Source of the DNA: Sarcomyxa edulis
Taxonomy: Eukaryota > Basidiomycota > Agaricomycetes > Agaricales > Mycenaceae
Assembly (NCBI GenBank): GCA_009761415.1
Contig: QUOL01000016.1
Span: 124,001 to 188,000, forward strand
Length of the DNA: 64,000 nt
Direction of reading: 5' to 3'
Of the stretch, positions 23,481 through 34,785 are shown in pieces. How positions within the stretch are numbered: the first letter of the stretch is position 1; each line of letters starts with the position of its first letter. A model generated the notes under the pieces. It saw only the letters and a list, made by a program, of their open reading frames with translations, did not search any database and was not told the origin of the DNA. The position numbers and the translations under genes were made by a program.

Positions 23481-25554
23481 ATGTCGCCTAACGGAACTAT
23501 ACTCAACGGAAACGGAGCCATATCCAACGGAAACAGAACTATAAGCAACCTTCGTCAATTGGTAGCTATCATCTCAGAGAACGTCGACGCTATCGAACGA
23601 CTCGCCGAACAAGAAGGTGTAACCTACCCGACCATCGACACCTTATACGATGCAGATTCTAAAGCGGAGAAATTCGCACTGAAACCGGAAGTCATAGATG
23701 TTGCCATGCTCGCCACTTCTGCTGCATCACAGCTGGCTGCTACACTTCGTCTTCCTGGAGTCACGCTCCTCGAAAGAGCTCACGGTGTGCGTTGTACCCT
23801 GTAATATATCGCCACATTCTAATATCAAGTTGACAGTTTCACGTGCCCGCTGCACTACGCATTGCATCTGAATCATGCGCTGTCGAATTATTGCGAGAGG
23901 CTGGTCCCAAAGGAATGCATACGAGAGACATCGGTGCCAAGTCAAATTTGGACCCCACCATGATCAGTGAGTATTGGGATACTTATCACATCCTCCGTTT
24001 CAATTCTCAATTTCTCAGGCCGTTCTATGCGTTTTCTTGCCACGCATTATATCTTCAGAGAGGTAATCCAGAGACTATCATTCATGTCCGTATCTCACAT
24101 GATAATTAGATTGAACCGAATGTTTTTGTCAACAATCGGATTTCGTCTATGATTGACACTGGGAAATCTAGCGACGTGCTATTAGACATTCTCAAGCGAG
24201 TACATACCGTCACGATGCACTATTCAGGATATTGATTTCAAGACTGTCTAGGACCAAACTAGAGAACCCAATCAACGCACACGCAGTCAACTTCGTTCAA
24301 GGGGCGAAGTATACCGACACCAACGGTGTCGCCGCTCTCGTAGAACAAAGGTCCATCTCTTTCGCTCGTCCATTTCGACGCCAGCGTCCACATACTCGTT
24401 ACTGATTATTTATGTGCTGCAGTACTGACGAATCGTTCAAAACTTCCTCCTACATTGCAGACGTATTTCTTTCCAATGATTATACCAAGACACCTTTCCA
24501 AACGGCAATGCACTGCGACGGCACGATGTGGGATTTCTTCGAGAAATACCCGGGGTATCTGCAACGTATACAAATGGCTATGGTATCGTGGGTTAAATTA
24601 CAGCCGCACCAGAAAAATATTATCGGTATGTATGACAGTTTTCCCACCGTACCAAAACTTCGTCCGTTAATGCTAGTCATATGTCATGGTCATGTGCAGG
24701 CTTCGACTGGTCAAAGCTCCCACAAGATTCGTTGGTAGTAGATGTTGGAGGAGGCAACGGCTCCGAATCTTACGAAATCGCGAAGAAGGCGCCACACATC
24801 AATATCGTGGTCCAGGATCGAGACAAAACTATTCAAGAAGTTGCTATGCCCGTACGTCAGAAAGTGACCCAAACTACTCTCAAGACTGATGTCCATCATC
24901 TTACGCGACAGACTTGGAACAGCGATCTGGACAGAAAGAAACTGATTGTATCCGGGCGGGTCAAACTCGAAGGTAGGCCAATTAGATTACCCTATCCGAG
25001 TCCACAAAGCTGAGAAAACAAAAACCGACTTTTCATCAACTCTCCCTTCTCTTCGGATCTCCCATTCCTTCCTCTTCCCAGGCCACGACTTCTTCGACGC
25101 CCAACCACCCCACCTCACCAATAAAGTATCCGTATACTTCCTCCGCTTCATCACACATGACTGGCCGACTCCTGATTGTGTGAAGATACTTAAACACCTC
25201 CACGCCGCAGCTTCCCCGGACACTAAGCTTCTCATCGTCGATTCGCTCGTACCATATGCTTGTCCCAACCCCAACAGCACAATCAAGATTACGGGGTCCA
25301 ATACGCGCACGGTCAATGGGTCGTCTGGCACGGGCACGAACATGCCCCATGTTCCAGAGCCACTACTCGCGAACCTCGGCGAAGCGAACGCAGAAGTATA
25401 CACGATCGATTTCAGTATGGCTGGGTTGTTCAATGGGCAGGAACGTACTTTGGGTGAGTTCAAGGAGATGACGGGGGATTCTGGGTGGAAGATCGAGGAG
25501 ATATTTCAAACTTCGGGGAGTTCGTTGGGTCATTTTGTTTGTGTGAAGGTGTAG
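23481..25554 (+). CDS. SAM-dependent O-methyltransferase 1 (plant COMT-like fold)
   Basis: A class I SAM-dependent O-methyltransferase of the fungal secondary-metabolism type. ATG 23481 gives MSPNGTILNGNGAISNGNRT, then the dimerisation part (LRQLVAIISENVDAIERLAE; FHVPAALRIASESCAVELLR). The SAM-binding motif is VVDVGGGNGSESYEIA at about 24739-24785. The catalytic-base region is YFLRFITHDWPTPDCVKILK, and the protein ends LGHFVCVKV at 25554. Exons join cleanly except at 24190-24245, where no GT donor keeps the frame; a GC donor at 24196 paired with AG at 24241-24242 does. If that intron is not used as proposed, the gene is frameshifted. A close paralog lies at 32761-34707. The substrate, probably a phenolic or hydroxylated metabolite, is unknown. 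Confidence 0.87.
24196..24242 (+). other. Candidate GC-AG intron in O-methyltransferase 1
   Basis: The exon frame (ILK) must rejoin LSRTKLENPI. Neither nearby GT (24200 or 24209) gives the right phase. GCGAGT at 24196 with the acceptor TTTCAAG gives a 47 bp intron and keeps the frame. Confidence 0.55.
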
Positions 25555-25610
25555 GTGTAGGTGTCAAGTGTCAAAAGGAACAGATGAATCTGGATGTGTA
25601 TATGTACAAT

Positions 25611-25914
25611 ATATATGGTAGTACAGAAACGAGAACGAGATGATGTTTCGACGACTTCAGATTGGCAACGTCACAATGTGAGATGCAAGTCCAAGTCTGT
25701 CTTTCCTGCTTCACGGTCTGAAGGCCCTAGCCAACAGCACCGATCAGTCCGCCTCTTTATCTTGCATCAGATAACAGAGTGACTTTGATTGGGAGCCTCA
25801 GTTCTCCGAATCCGGCGACGGTTAGGTACTGAGTGGCACCGAGCTTCCAGACGGGAGGTCCCCCATCTGGCAACTCGAGTCGGAATTTAGATATGAGAGT
25901 CATAATTACGATGT
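25611..25914 (-). pseudogene. Cytochrome P450 3'-end fragment (copy of the 28.7 kb P450)
   Basis: About 300 bp nearly identical to 28509-28820. It covers the last coding exon plus 3' flank of the P450 at 28663-31164. On the minus strand it still reads TLISKFRLELPDGGPP and LTVAGFGELRLPIKVTLLSD with the same stop position. It differs by a 3 bp in-frame loss (PPIVWK to PPVWK) and scattered substitutions. There is no heme-binding exon or anything else of a P450 upstream of it, so it cannot make an enzyme. It sits about 60 bp after the O-methyltransferase 1 stop and is joined on its other side to an inverted copy of a P450 5' flank. Confidence 0.85.
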
Positions 25915-25920
25915 CTTTGT

Positions 25921-26045
25921 TTTTTTGAGTCGAGGACTCAGGACAATCAGTCAGTATGCCTCATCATGTCATACGGAGTCGTCCCTAAGACGGACGTAGC
26001 TCTTACAGCTTCAGCGCAGACAAACTCCATTTTAGATAGCGTTTT
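25921..26045 (-). repeat. Copy C of a P450 5'-flank repeat
   Basis: Read on the minus strand it matches the plus strand at about 31880-31997: GAGCTACGTCCGTCTT against GAGCTACGCCCGTCTT, then CTGAGTCCTCGACTCAAAAA in both. The related copy at 31200-31400 is the upstream region of an intact P450. Its junction with the P450 3' fragment at about 25915-25920 marks a rearrangement. Confidence 0.6.
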
Positions 26046-26134
26046 CGCCTCTAGAAATCATACTGAGAGAGAGTGAAAATAAATCATAATATTCTGTGGT
26101 ATCACTCCTGATAGCACACAGTCTCAGATATTCT

Positions 26135-27559
26135 TCACCGTGAGGTGTCCGCGATCGAATGGTCGTCGCGGTGTTTCGTATAGTCCCCAATGTCAATAAT
26201 AGCAGGAGGACCGTGACCCTCAGGCAAGGTAGTAGTCTTGTACTCTGAAAGTTCGAACTCGTTTGAGCGGCGTGGTGAGCGAAAGGGTTTGACGAGAGAG
26301 ACTCCTTGATTCTGCTGCCCGGGCCGTCCAAGCACTCTGCGAGACGTCGACGTGGGACCATGCGATGGTCCAAGACTCAACTGGACGCTACCAGAAGAGC
26401 TCGGGGTGCCAAAAGTAGAACCAAGTCCCACTCGGACGATGATGAGAGTAGGCGCGATGCCCTGTTTTGAATAATGTTAGGAGCAGTGTCAATGAACGAA
26501 ACGAAAGGGGTATGGAAAAAAATAAAACAAGGCATACGTACGTAAATCTGCACAGCCATATCGGACAGGATGATTTGAGCAGGATGATTGATGGCGAAGA
26601 GCACCGTGAAGACGAGTTGGACGATGAGATAAAGCATACCGGACTCGACGACAACATCGATAGAATCCTTGATGTAGCTTTGCACGCGAGTGGAAACGAT
26701 ACCGCCGCTCCGACTCATAGCCAAGCGCCTCTGCCGGCCCTCGTACCAAATGCGCCCAATGATGAGGGCTGTGACCATGAAATTGAATATCAGAGCCATG
26801 GCGAACCCGGCTAGTCCGAGAGGCACGAGGGATTTAGGAACGATAGCATCGTTTCGAAATGTTGTGAGGAGGCTGATGGCGATGGACATGGAGCACGCTA
26901 TAATAATAATGGATGCCCCCCCCCCGTCTGTAAAAAAATACAAAAATCAAAAGGACAGATACAGAGTTGGACTTACAGACAAATGCCAACGATGTCAAGA
27001 GGGGTAGTATTATGATGTAATAATTTCGTTGCCAGATAGTCCAGCAGCGATACATCTATGTTATGTCAGAGGTGAGAATGAGAACGGTTGTGGAGCTCGA
27101 GTACACCATACCAATACAAGTTCAGCAAACCAGTCAGTGAGGGGAAACAAGGTATCGGCAGCACGCAGGGCGTTTGTTCCAGCCTCGAGGGTGCCAGTTG
27201 CGTTTGGAGACTCGCTCTGTAAGGTTGGTTCAGCCTATGAAGTTCCTGCTTGAAGAGAGGTTGCTTACCAGGTCTTTGTACAAGTACCTAAACTTTATGA
27301 ATACGTGGATTGTGCAGCAAGAAAATAAAAGGCAGCAGGAGAACAAGTAGAACTTGTGCATCCCAGTGGATATACTGGTCCTGCGTTTCCGGATTAAACA
27401 GACGACGGCAACGCTAAAGAGTGCGACATTAAGACCTAGAATGCAAAGCCCGATTATGGTGAGTCTGTGAGGGCCCAAGACGGAAAGTCAAGCCACACCA
27501 TAAAGAACGAGTTCGAAGCCACACCCCAGGAAAGAGGCTTCGTTGGGATTGAGCACCAT
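26135..27559 (-). CDS. Seven-transmembrane protein of a basidiomycete-expanded family
   Basis: A multipass membrane protein of a type common in mushrooms, of unknown function. ATG 27559 begins MVLNPNEASFLGCGFELVLY. After a roughly 60 bp intron, helix 1 continues LNVALFSVAVVCLIRKRR. Further segments are FYLFSCCLLFSCCTIHVFI, AELVLMYRCWTIWQRNYY, IIIACSMSIAISLLTTF, LAGFAMALIFNFMVTALIIG and MLYLIVQLVFTVLFAI, and the last exon starts GIAPTLIIVRVGLG. A soluble Ser/Pro-rich tail of about 90 residues ends DTSR at 26135. The 'YRCW.IW' motif after helix 3 is typical of the family. It lies between O-methyltransferase 1 and P450-3, but nothing in it indicates a metabolic role. A sensor or receptor role is conceivable only by analogy. 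Confidence 0.75.
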
Positions 27560-28662
27560 GGGTCTTGATACTATGTGCTGCACACCCACAATCGCAAGTA
27601 CAACTTATATGGTGGACTCCAGTCAAACACTGCAATCTGGTGTGGTGCTAAAAACAAGTGATTGATGCAACTGGCTATAGTAAGAACACCACCGAACAAA
27701 CCGACTGTGCGAGCATCAAGATAGAAGCAGGAACAAGATGTACATGAAGATTCCAGACCTGATATGACTACTTACTCCCATAGTTTGAGAGTGAAGGAGC
27801 GCCGAGAAAAGATGCGACTCTCATCGACAGATATAATCGACGATTGGGATGCAGCCTGATTTCGAGTGGATTCCGCGATTATCATTATCGAGTTAGCATT
27901 ATGCGTTGATGATCGAATATTGATACGCAAAAGTTAAACGTTAACGACCTAGAGGTCGAGAGTATTGAGGATAGGGAGGTGGAGGTGGACAAGATCGATC
28001 GGCGACTCAAGAGGTCTCCAGGAGCCGAGTCTGCCGAGTCTGCCGAGAAGAGCGGCACATCGTCTGTTTACCGGTGCACACCGCATTCCTGCCATTCGAA
28101 TTCAATTCCCCCACCAATTCCCCACCCAGATTCCATCGATATCAGTTGTCCTCGTGAAGACCTTCCTTGATCATGATCGCACTCACAGGCACGCTCCATG
28201 AAGAACATATCACAGACACGTCTGGCGAGGCCATGGCGCAGTACAGCTTCACCTGGGAGAAACCGTACTATTTTCGAATTCAACTCGAGTCTCTGCAAAA
28301 CATACAAGTACGTTCCACGGGGTTGAATTGATTTTTGTTCGTACACCCTTTTTCGTTGAGCCTAGAAATCAAAGTTAGCTGCTGCATCGAAAGTCTACAA
28401 TCTCCCTCGAGTCTCGAGTCGTACCAAGTTCGGGTCAGAACTTGAAAAAAACCGTTTATCTGAGAAGGAGGTGATCGCCGATTCGGCTTGTCATATGCAT
28501 ATGTTCGATATATACGGTAGTACAGAAAGGACAATGAGATGATGTTTCGACGACTTCGGGTTGACAACTTTGTCACGACGTGAGATGCAAGTCCAAGTCT
28601 GTCTTTCCTGCTTCATGGTCTGAAGGCCCTAGCCAACAGCACCGATCAGTCCGCCAGAGTCT
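27560..28662. other. Intergenic region between 7TM gene and P450-3
   Basis: About 1.1 kb. The end from 28509 on is the P450-3 3' flank that is duplicated at 25611. A short frame at 27965-28201 (+) has no recognisable feature. Confidence 0.45.
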
Positions 28663-28820
28663 TTATCTTGCATCAGATAACAGAGTGACTTTGATCGGGA
28701 GTCTCGGTTCTCCGAATCCGGCGACGGTTGGGTACTGAGTGGCACCGAGCTTCCACACGATCGGAGGTCCCCCATCCGGCAACTCGAATCGGAATTTGGA
28801 GATGAGAGTCAAGATGACGA
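28509..28820 (-). repeat. Parent copy of the duplicated P450 3' segment
   Basis: Contains the last coding exon of P450-3 and its 3' flank. The second copy is at 25611-25914 in the same orientation, about 2.9 kb away. The two are mostly identical, with a few small indels. Confidence 0.85.
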
Positions 28821-31164
28821 CTTCTGATTACCCAAGAAAAATGTATATATATATATGTTTAGAGTCTGACCGTGGCTGGTTAGCAAACAAATCGACTCAC
28901 TCATTTCCATGAGGGCGAATCCATACCCTCTGTTAGAGGTAGAGGATCCATGTCAACAAGATGGAAGAAAGACTCGCGCGAGTGCCACTCACAAACAACC
29001 TCTTTCCCCGCCTAGAAATGACAGTCTTTGGGAATCGCAATTGTCAAAACAAGAATCATTGATTCCAGGAGGGACAGAAACTCACATATTCGGCGCGACT
29101 CCAGGGATCCGGGCCTCCACGAGAGATTCCGGAAATGGTTTCAACCATCGGTCAGGTTTCCAATCTTCGCTGTCTGGTCCCCATAACCTGGGATCCCTGT
29201 TGCAATTCGCGATACCAACAACCACGGTCTGGTTTTTCGCGATGGGTACTCGTGTGATTAAGCGCCCGTCCGTTCCTGTTATTGGGATATGTAGCGGGAC
29301 TGTGGCGGCCTGCAAAGCACTGTAAAATCATTCGAATTCGACGATGAGAAAGGATTCAGTCATGAGTGGCAATTTCATCACTTGGAATGACCAGTCCTTA
29401 CGTGCGCTCCATTTTAACGACGGGCGGATATCTGTCGGATTATGTGAGTCACAAGCATCGGAGATTGTGCACGAAGGAAGTTACATACAGCCGCAGAGTT
29501 TCCTTGATAACTGCATCCAGATAACCGAGCTCGTTGATCTTGTCATCCAATGACGACCCTGGGTACTCAAGGATCGCTTGCTTGACTTCATGTCTCAGCG
29601 TATCCTGAAGAACGGGGTGTTTAGCTAGTTCTTCTATGACTTTGCTCATGGATCTTGAGGTTGTGTCCGATGCTGCAAAAATGAGAAGGCTGGGAAGAAG
29701 TTAGTCAGTCATAGAGTTCGCAAACAAATGAACAATGAACTAGACTAGAGGCGGACTTAATCTGGGCGATCACCTCCTCCTCTGATAAACGGTTTTTGGG
29801 GATCTCGGACGCATTTGCTCGAACTGCACACATTTCGATTAAAGATCCTGTTAGAAGTTGGAGATAACAAGTCAAGATAAGTACGGGTACACGTACGCAA
29901 CAGAGTCACTGCGTCCTTCGCTTGACCATTTGTTTCTGAAGTAGTAGTCTCTTCGGCCGCCAGAGCAGATCTTCTCTTGAGAAGCACATCGTGACTGTGC
30001 TGATTGAGAATGTCCACTTGCTTTCTGTAGTCTTGGACTACCTTCCAGGGAAAAATCTCAACAACCTTTCGGCGGAATTCTGGAGTCCCAATTTGACGAA
30101 GTACGGGTAGAGATAGAGCGGCTAATCCGAGCTTCTGGAGAGAAGGACTTGTAGATTCGTCGAAGATAAGCTAATGTTTTTTTACCCCGGGTCAGTATAT
30201 GAAGGCGAACTCACAAGAGTTGCCTTATGGTTTCGATATACGCGTTGCTCCCAGTGGCGTCTATGGTATCGAATGAATGGCCTAACCCCGCTTCCCCTAT
30301 GATATCGAGTGATGTGCGCCACATGAGGTCGAGCATGTTAATCTCTGTTTTCGATTGAGTAATGCTCTCCTCGATGATACGGGATATCTTGAGTACATCG
30401 TGTCAACAAGATACCGGGTATATAACGCAGGGTAGATACATACTCGAGAAGCGACTTCCGACATAACTGGTACCAGTGCTCGTATATGAGAGGAAGAAAA
30501 GACCGGATTCAGGATCCGACGCTGCCTTTTATGATCTACGCCTGATAGACGGGAATTGCCAGTGAGTCCACAATAGATTGAGGGGATGTATACAGTAGAA
30601 GTACCTAAGCTAGCCGTCAAGGCTTCTCCAAATTGAAGTTTGTTTATTCTGGGCCGTCGGTGAGGCCAGTCAGTCCGTCTTTGACAATAGGACGACGAGG
30701 ACTCACGCTATGAACAGAGATGATTCAGAGAATACAGAATGATCTGTGATAATGATGTGCCGTATTGCCAACGAATCCGAAAAATATATCTGCTCGTCCT
30801 AGATATGCCACGGGATAGTTTTGCATCAATCCGAGATGGTGTTGGAGAGGAGAAGCGCGAATTACCCCCAATACTCCGTGAATTTTAGCGGCACCGCCAT
30901 AATCCTTTAGAAGGGAATAGGTAAAGCGAATACCATCTGGATCATTCAACTGTAAAAGATTGCCTGGGTAAGAGCTTAGTGTCAGCCGGGTACGAGCATA
31001 TGCATCGAGAATCACTGACCTGATAACCAAGAAGGGGATGCAGGTCCTCGGATAGTCTTCGACGGGCTTTTTACTGCGATTTTTCGCCATAGTCGCCAGA
31101 TTGTCACTAGACCACAGACAACCACCAATGATGGTATGACTGGTAGCTGAGGGAATACAGGCAT
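28663..31164 (-). CDS. Cytochrome P450 (P450-3), different family from the tandem pair
   Basis: A membrane-anchored P450 monooxygenase unrelated at family level to the 5-10 kb pair. ATG 31164 gives MPVFPQLPVIPSLVVVCGLV (anchor), then TIRGPASPSWLSG and NLLQLNDPDGIRFTY. Landmarks are HKRQRRILNPVFSSSHIRAL (C-helix), LLIFAASDTTSRS (I-helix with the oxygen-activating A-S-D-T-T), GYLDAVIKETLRL (ExxR), and the heme loop FLGGERGCLGYGFALMEM joined across an intron near 28950-28980. The last exon reads VVILTLISKFRFELPDGG and the stop is at 28663-28665. All junctions checked keep the frame, so the gene appears intact. Position 5 of the F-x-x-G-x-R-x-C motif is Glu where Gly is usual. It may act with the flanking O-methyltransferases, as neighbours only. 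Confidence 0.87.
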
Positions 31165-31199
31165 AGCTGGATGCGAGGGATAACAAAGAGACGAGACAG

Positions 31200-31400
31200 C
31201 TCCTTCCTGCGCTCGTCTTATTAGGAGCGGAGCAACTCAGAACTCGTTATATGAGGGACATTGATTGTTCCGAGCCCTGGTCCCAGAAAATAAATCGGTG
31301 GCAGTTTGACTGATCAGTGATTTCAGGAGGATGGAAGGGACTTGGAGCGGGTCAAGATCGTGCAAGGCTGCTATAATTATCATTACACGACCTGAGGTTG
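31200..31400 (+). repeat. Copy A of P450 5'-flank repeat
   Basis: The immediate upstream region of P450-3. Landmarks shared with copy B are CTCGTCTTATTAGG, GATTGTTCCGAGCCCT, AGTGATTT and GCTATAATTA, in the same order. Confidence 0.6.
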
Positions 31401-31879
31401 CAAGCAAAATAGACTACGCTGACACAAACAATGTGTGTAGTCTATATTATGATTGAATAAGCGTCTGAAATGGTCTCTAATAAAGGATAGCGTACTGCAT
31501 CATTTCAAGATAACTTGAGTACCTAGTGCCAGTTGAGCTGGTATTATTCTCGTTTTCACCGTCACCCAGGCGTATGTTACAAACCCTCAGATGTCGTGTC
31601 AGGTTGAGATGGTGGGAAACCGACGACTCAGGAGATGAGAAGGGGAGAGAGAGAGAAGGATGGGCCAGGGCAATCGACGCGTCCAAGTCGGACGCGCTGA
31701 GTTTCAAATCGTTTTGTTCTGAGTTTCTTCGAGCTCAGCGCTCAGGTCATGATCACAGTTTCCTTCCTATTCCTTCCTACTCCTTCCCATTCGATGCCAT
31801 TCTGAATCCGTTCGTGTCAGTTTTGAATGATCTACAGCTGTGATAGCAGTCCCTGCAGGTGATGCGGATGATAAATAGT

Positions 31880-32115
31880 GTTCGTCTGCATCCGCTGTAC
31901 GAGCTACGCCCGTCTTGATAGGAACGTAACAGGTTGAGATGACTCCTAATGATAAATCGATGAGGTATACTGATTGTTCTGAGTCCTCGACTCAAAAATA
32001 ACCGGAGACAGTGATTTGTAATTTGGGGGCGATTTGTGGGCGCGAAGGAATTGGTGGTGGTGGTGGTGGTGGCGCGTTAAAGGTTGTGTAAGATGGCTAT
32101 AATTACAAGCAGCAC
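31880..32115 (+). repeat. Copy B of P450 5'-flank repeat
   Basis: A direct, diverged copy of 31200-31400 about 700 bp away: CCCGTCTTGATAGG, GATTGTTCTGAGTCCT, AGTGATTT and GGCTATAATTA in the same order. On the minus strand, TTTATCATCCGCATCACC resembles the sequence just before the P450-3 start (GTTATCCCTCGCATCC), so it looks like the 5' flank of a lost P450 copy. Confidence 0.55.
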
Positions 32116-32760
32116 ACTTGAAAATATACCTAAGGCGCCATAAGACCACCTCGATTTTTGAGGTCAACTTCGAGAAGACAGCGCCATATGGTCGATTCAA
32201 TGTCTGGAAATGGTTCAATGAGAGGATGTCATACGTTATTTTCACTGCGCAGCTCGAGAAAGTACCTGGTGTCGACTATCAAGCCCTCGTAAAGTCAAGC
32301 GTAGGAATCCAAGCTTCGAAGATACATAGTGCTGAATCAAGGTGAAGTCGAAAGTGAACAAGGACCGCGACCGGTCTAGTAGACTTTAAAGTTAAAACTC
32401 CGAGTCAATTTCAGCTTCAGAGGCGACGCGTCACGAGACTCTTTCGTCCGTTCAAGCTTGCTATGATCTTCGAGCTCATAGCAAGCTCATGGCTTTCTTC
32501 TCAGTTCTTCCTCTCCCGAATCACCTCGACTCAGCTCTCAATGACTCGGAGCTGTGTTGATACCAAAAAGGTACGGCCCCAAATGCTTTGAATCTGATTT
32601 TGCTCATAGTGGCGCAGCATGGGCGCGACTTGTCCTCGTTAACAAGTCGGAGATCATACGGTACTCCTTCGAGATACTGTGCCTTGCGCGCTACATTGAC
32701 GTATTTGAGAGCATTCTCAGCTCAGTATCTTCACTTCTGCTCACCCGTAGCTATTGAAGA

Positions 32761-34707
32761 ATGTCTCGCGCAGAGCTATCCAACCTCCGCCAGCTCATTT
32801 CTATCATCACCGAGAATGTTGATGTTATCGAAATACTTGCCAAAAAGCAGGGCGTCGAGCATCCCACCATAGATACCTCCTACGACCCAGAATCCGAATC
32901 AGAAAAATTCACGGTCAAACCAGAGGTGCTCGAGGCTGCCATGCTGGCTACTTCTGCCGCGTCGCAATTGATCGCTACACTAAAGCTTCCCGGACTCACC
33001 TTGCTTGACAGAGCAAACGCGGTATGCTATCACTCTAAATCTCTACAAGGTACCACGTATTGATACCCTGCTGACAGTTTCATGTCCCATCCGCGCTACG
33101 AATAGCGTCTGAGACTTGTACTGTCGAGCTATTGCGCGAGGCAGGTCCGAAAGGAATGCATGTCAATGAATTAGCTGCTAAAACCAGCACCAATCCTACT
33201 GTGATCGGTGAGCATTCAAGTTGGTGACTCGATTCAACGCACAAGTTCTCATAGTTTCCTTCAGGACGATCTCTACGTCTACTCGCGACCCATTATGTTT
33301 TCAAAGAGGTTCTCTCTGCATTACGATCGCTAGTTTTGGAAAATATCTGATTAGATTGGGCTAGATCGATCCCAACGTGTTTGTCAACAACAGAATATCG
33401 AGTATGATGGATACTGGAAAGAGCAGCGAAAGCGTTCTGGCTCTCGCTAGGTATGTATTTGGAGTCAACCTCCCTTTTCAGTATTTCTAGATTCATTAAT
33501 ACTCGTAGAATCAAACGAGAAAATCCCATCGAGGGACATGGGGTCAGCAACGTCCAAGGAGGAATTTATTTGGATACCAACGGTGTGTCTGCGCTGGTGC
33601 AACAATGGTATATTCTTACCTCTATGAATCGATCGCGCCACCCGCCGACACATCATTGATTTTTTTCTTCTCAGCACCGATGAGCTCTTCAAGTCCTCTG
33701 CCTTCCTCCCCGAAGTAGTCTTGACCAATAATTACACGAACACGCCTTTCCAGAAGGCGATGCAGTCCAACGCCTCGATGTGGGATTTCCTCGATAGGAA
33801 CCCCGGCTATCTGCAGCGCATACAGATGGCTATCGTTGCTTGGAGTTATTTGCAACCTCAGCAGAGACAATTTAATGGTATGATCCACTCATTGGTCCCC
33901 CATCCATATCTCCGATCACCGTCAATTAATCGCCAGTGAGTCTAGGATTCAATTGGTCAAAGCTTCCTGCCGACTCTTTGGTGATCGATGTGGGAGGAGG
34001 CAATGGCTCCGAGTCGTTCGAAATCGCTACCAAGGCACCCCATTTGAAAATTATAATTCAAGATCGTGATAAAACAATTCAACAAATCACCACCCCGGTA
34101 AGTTGAGTTGTAGTCCATTGACGCGTGTTTTGATTCGTCCATTGCTTAGACTTGGATCAATGACGAAGCTAGGAAGAAGCTGATCACTTCCGGCCGTGTG
34201 AAACTCATATGTCAGTGGCTTTCTTCCAATCGACGTGCATATTCGGAATGTGCCACTGAAGTTTTCATTCTAGCTCAGGACTTTTTCGAGGAACAACCCG
34301 CCTATCTCACCAACACCGTCTCAGTCTATTATCTTCGCTTCATCACTCATGACTGGCCGAGTCCCGAATGCGTCACCATCCTGAAGCAACTTCATGCAGC
34401 TGCCTCGCCCACCACCAAGCTTCTCCTCGTCGACCGACTTGTACCATACGCATGCCCCAGCCCTGCGACCTATTCAAGAATAAGAGGGATGGATCCTGTC
34501 CGCGCGCCCACACCCCTTCTTGCAAATCTTGGTCAAGTAAACTCGGACGTATATTCGACAGACTTCACTATGGCTGCGCTATTCAATGGCCAGGAGCGTA
34601 CTTTGGGAGAATTTATGGATATCACCGGTGAAGCAGGGTGGAAGATAGAAGAAGTATTCCAGATTTTGGGGAGCTCGTTGAGCCAGATCGTGTGCGTAAA
34701 GGCGTAG
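32761..34707 (+). CDS. SAM-dependent O-methyltransferase 2 (paralog of O-methyltransferase 1)
   Basis: Same family and exon plan as the gene at 23481-25554. ATG 32761 gives MSRAELSNLRQLISIITENV, lacking the Asn/Gly-rich leader of paralog 1. Then come FHVPSALRIASETCTVELLR, the SAM motif VIDVGGGNGSESFEIA at about 33981-34025, YYLRFITHDWPSPECVTILK with the catalytic-type His-Asp, and the end LSQIVCVKA at 34707. The intron at the position of the odd GC intron of paralog 1 has a normal GT donor here (GCTAG then gtatgt). All exons join without a stop. It lies divergently from P450-3, which would suit co-expression, and its stop is 80 bp from the yvc1 stop. Confidence 0.9.
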
Positions 34708-34785
34708 TTATCGTAAATTTGTCGTGTATAGGGAAGGCATATATATAGTAGTAACTCAAATATGAAGGCAAAGCTTGAGACGAGA

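Larger units (their letters stand above)
31165..32760. other. Divergent region P450-3 / O-methyltransferase 2 with duplicated flanks
   Basis: About 1.6 kb that should hold both promoters. It carries two copies of a roughly 150-200 bp sequence (31200-31400 and 31880-32115) and a GGT trinucleotide run at about 32052-32072. Short frames such as 32118-32345 (+) are not recognisable. No gene is called. Confidence 0.5.

Noticed and set aside
26135..27559. Pheromone receptor (Ste3-like)
   Set aside because: It has seven helices, but the motifs match a generic basidiomycete 7TM family and no pheromone precursor or mating-type gene is nearby.
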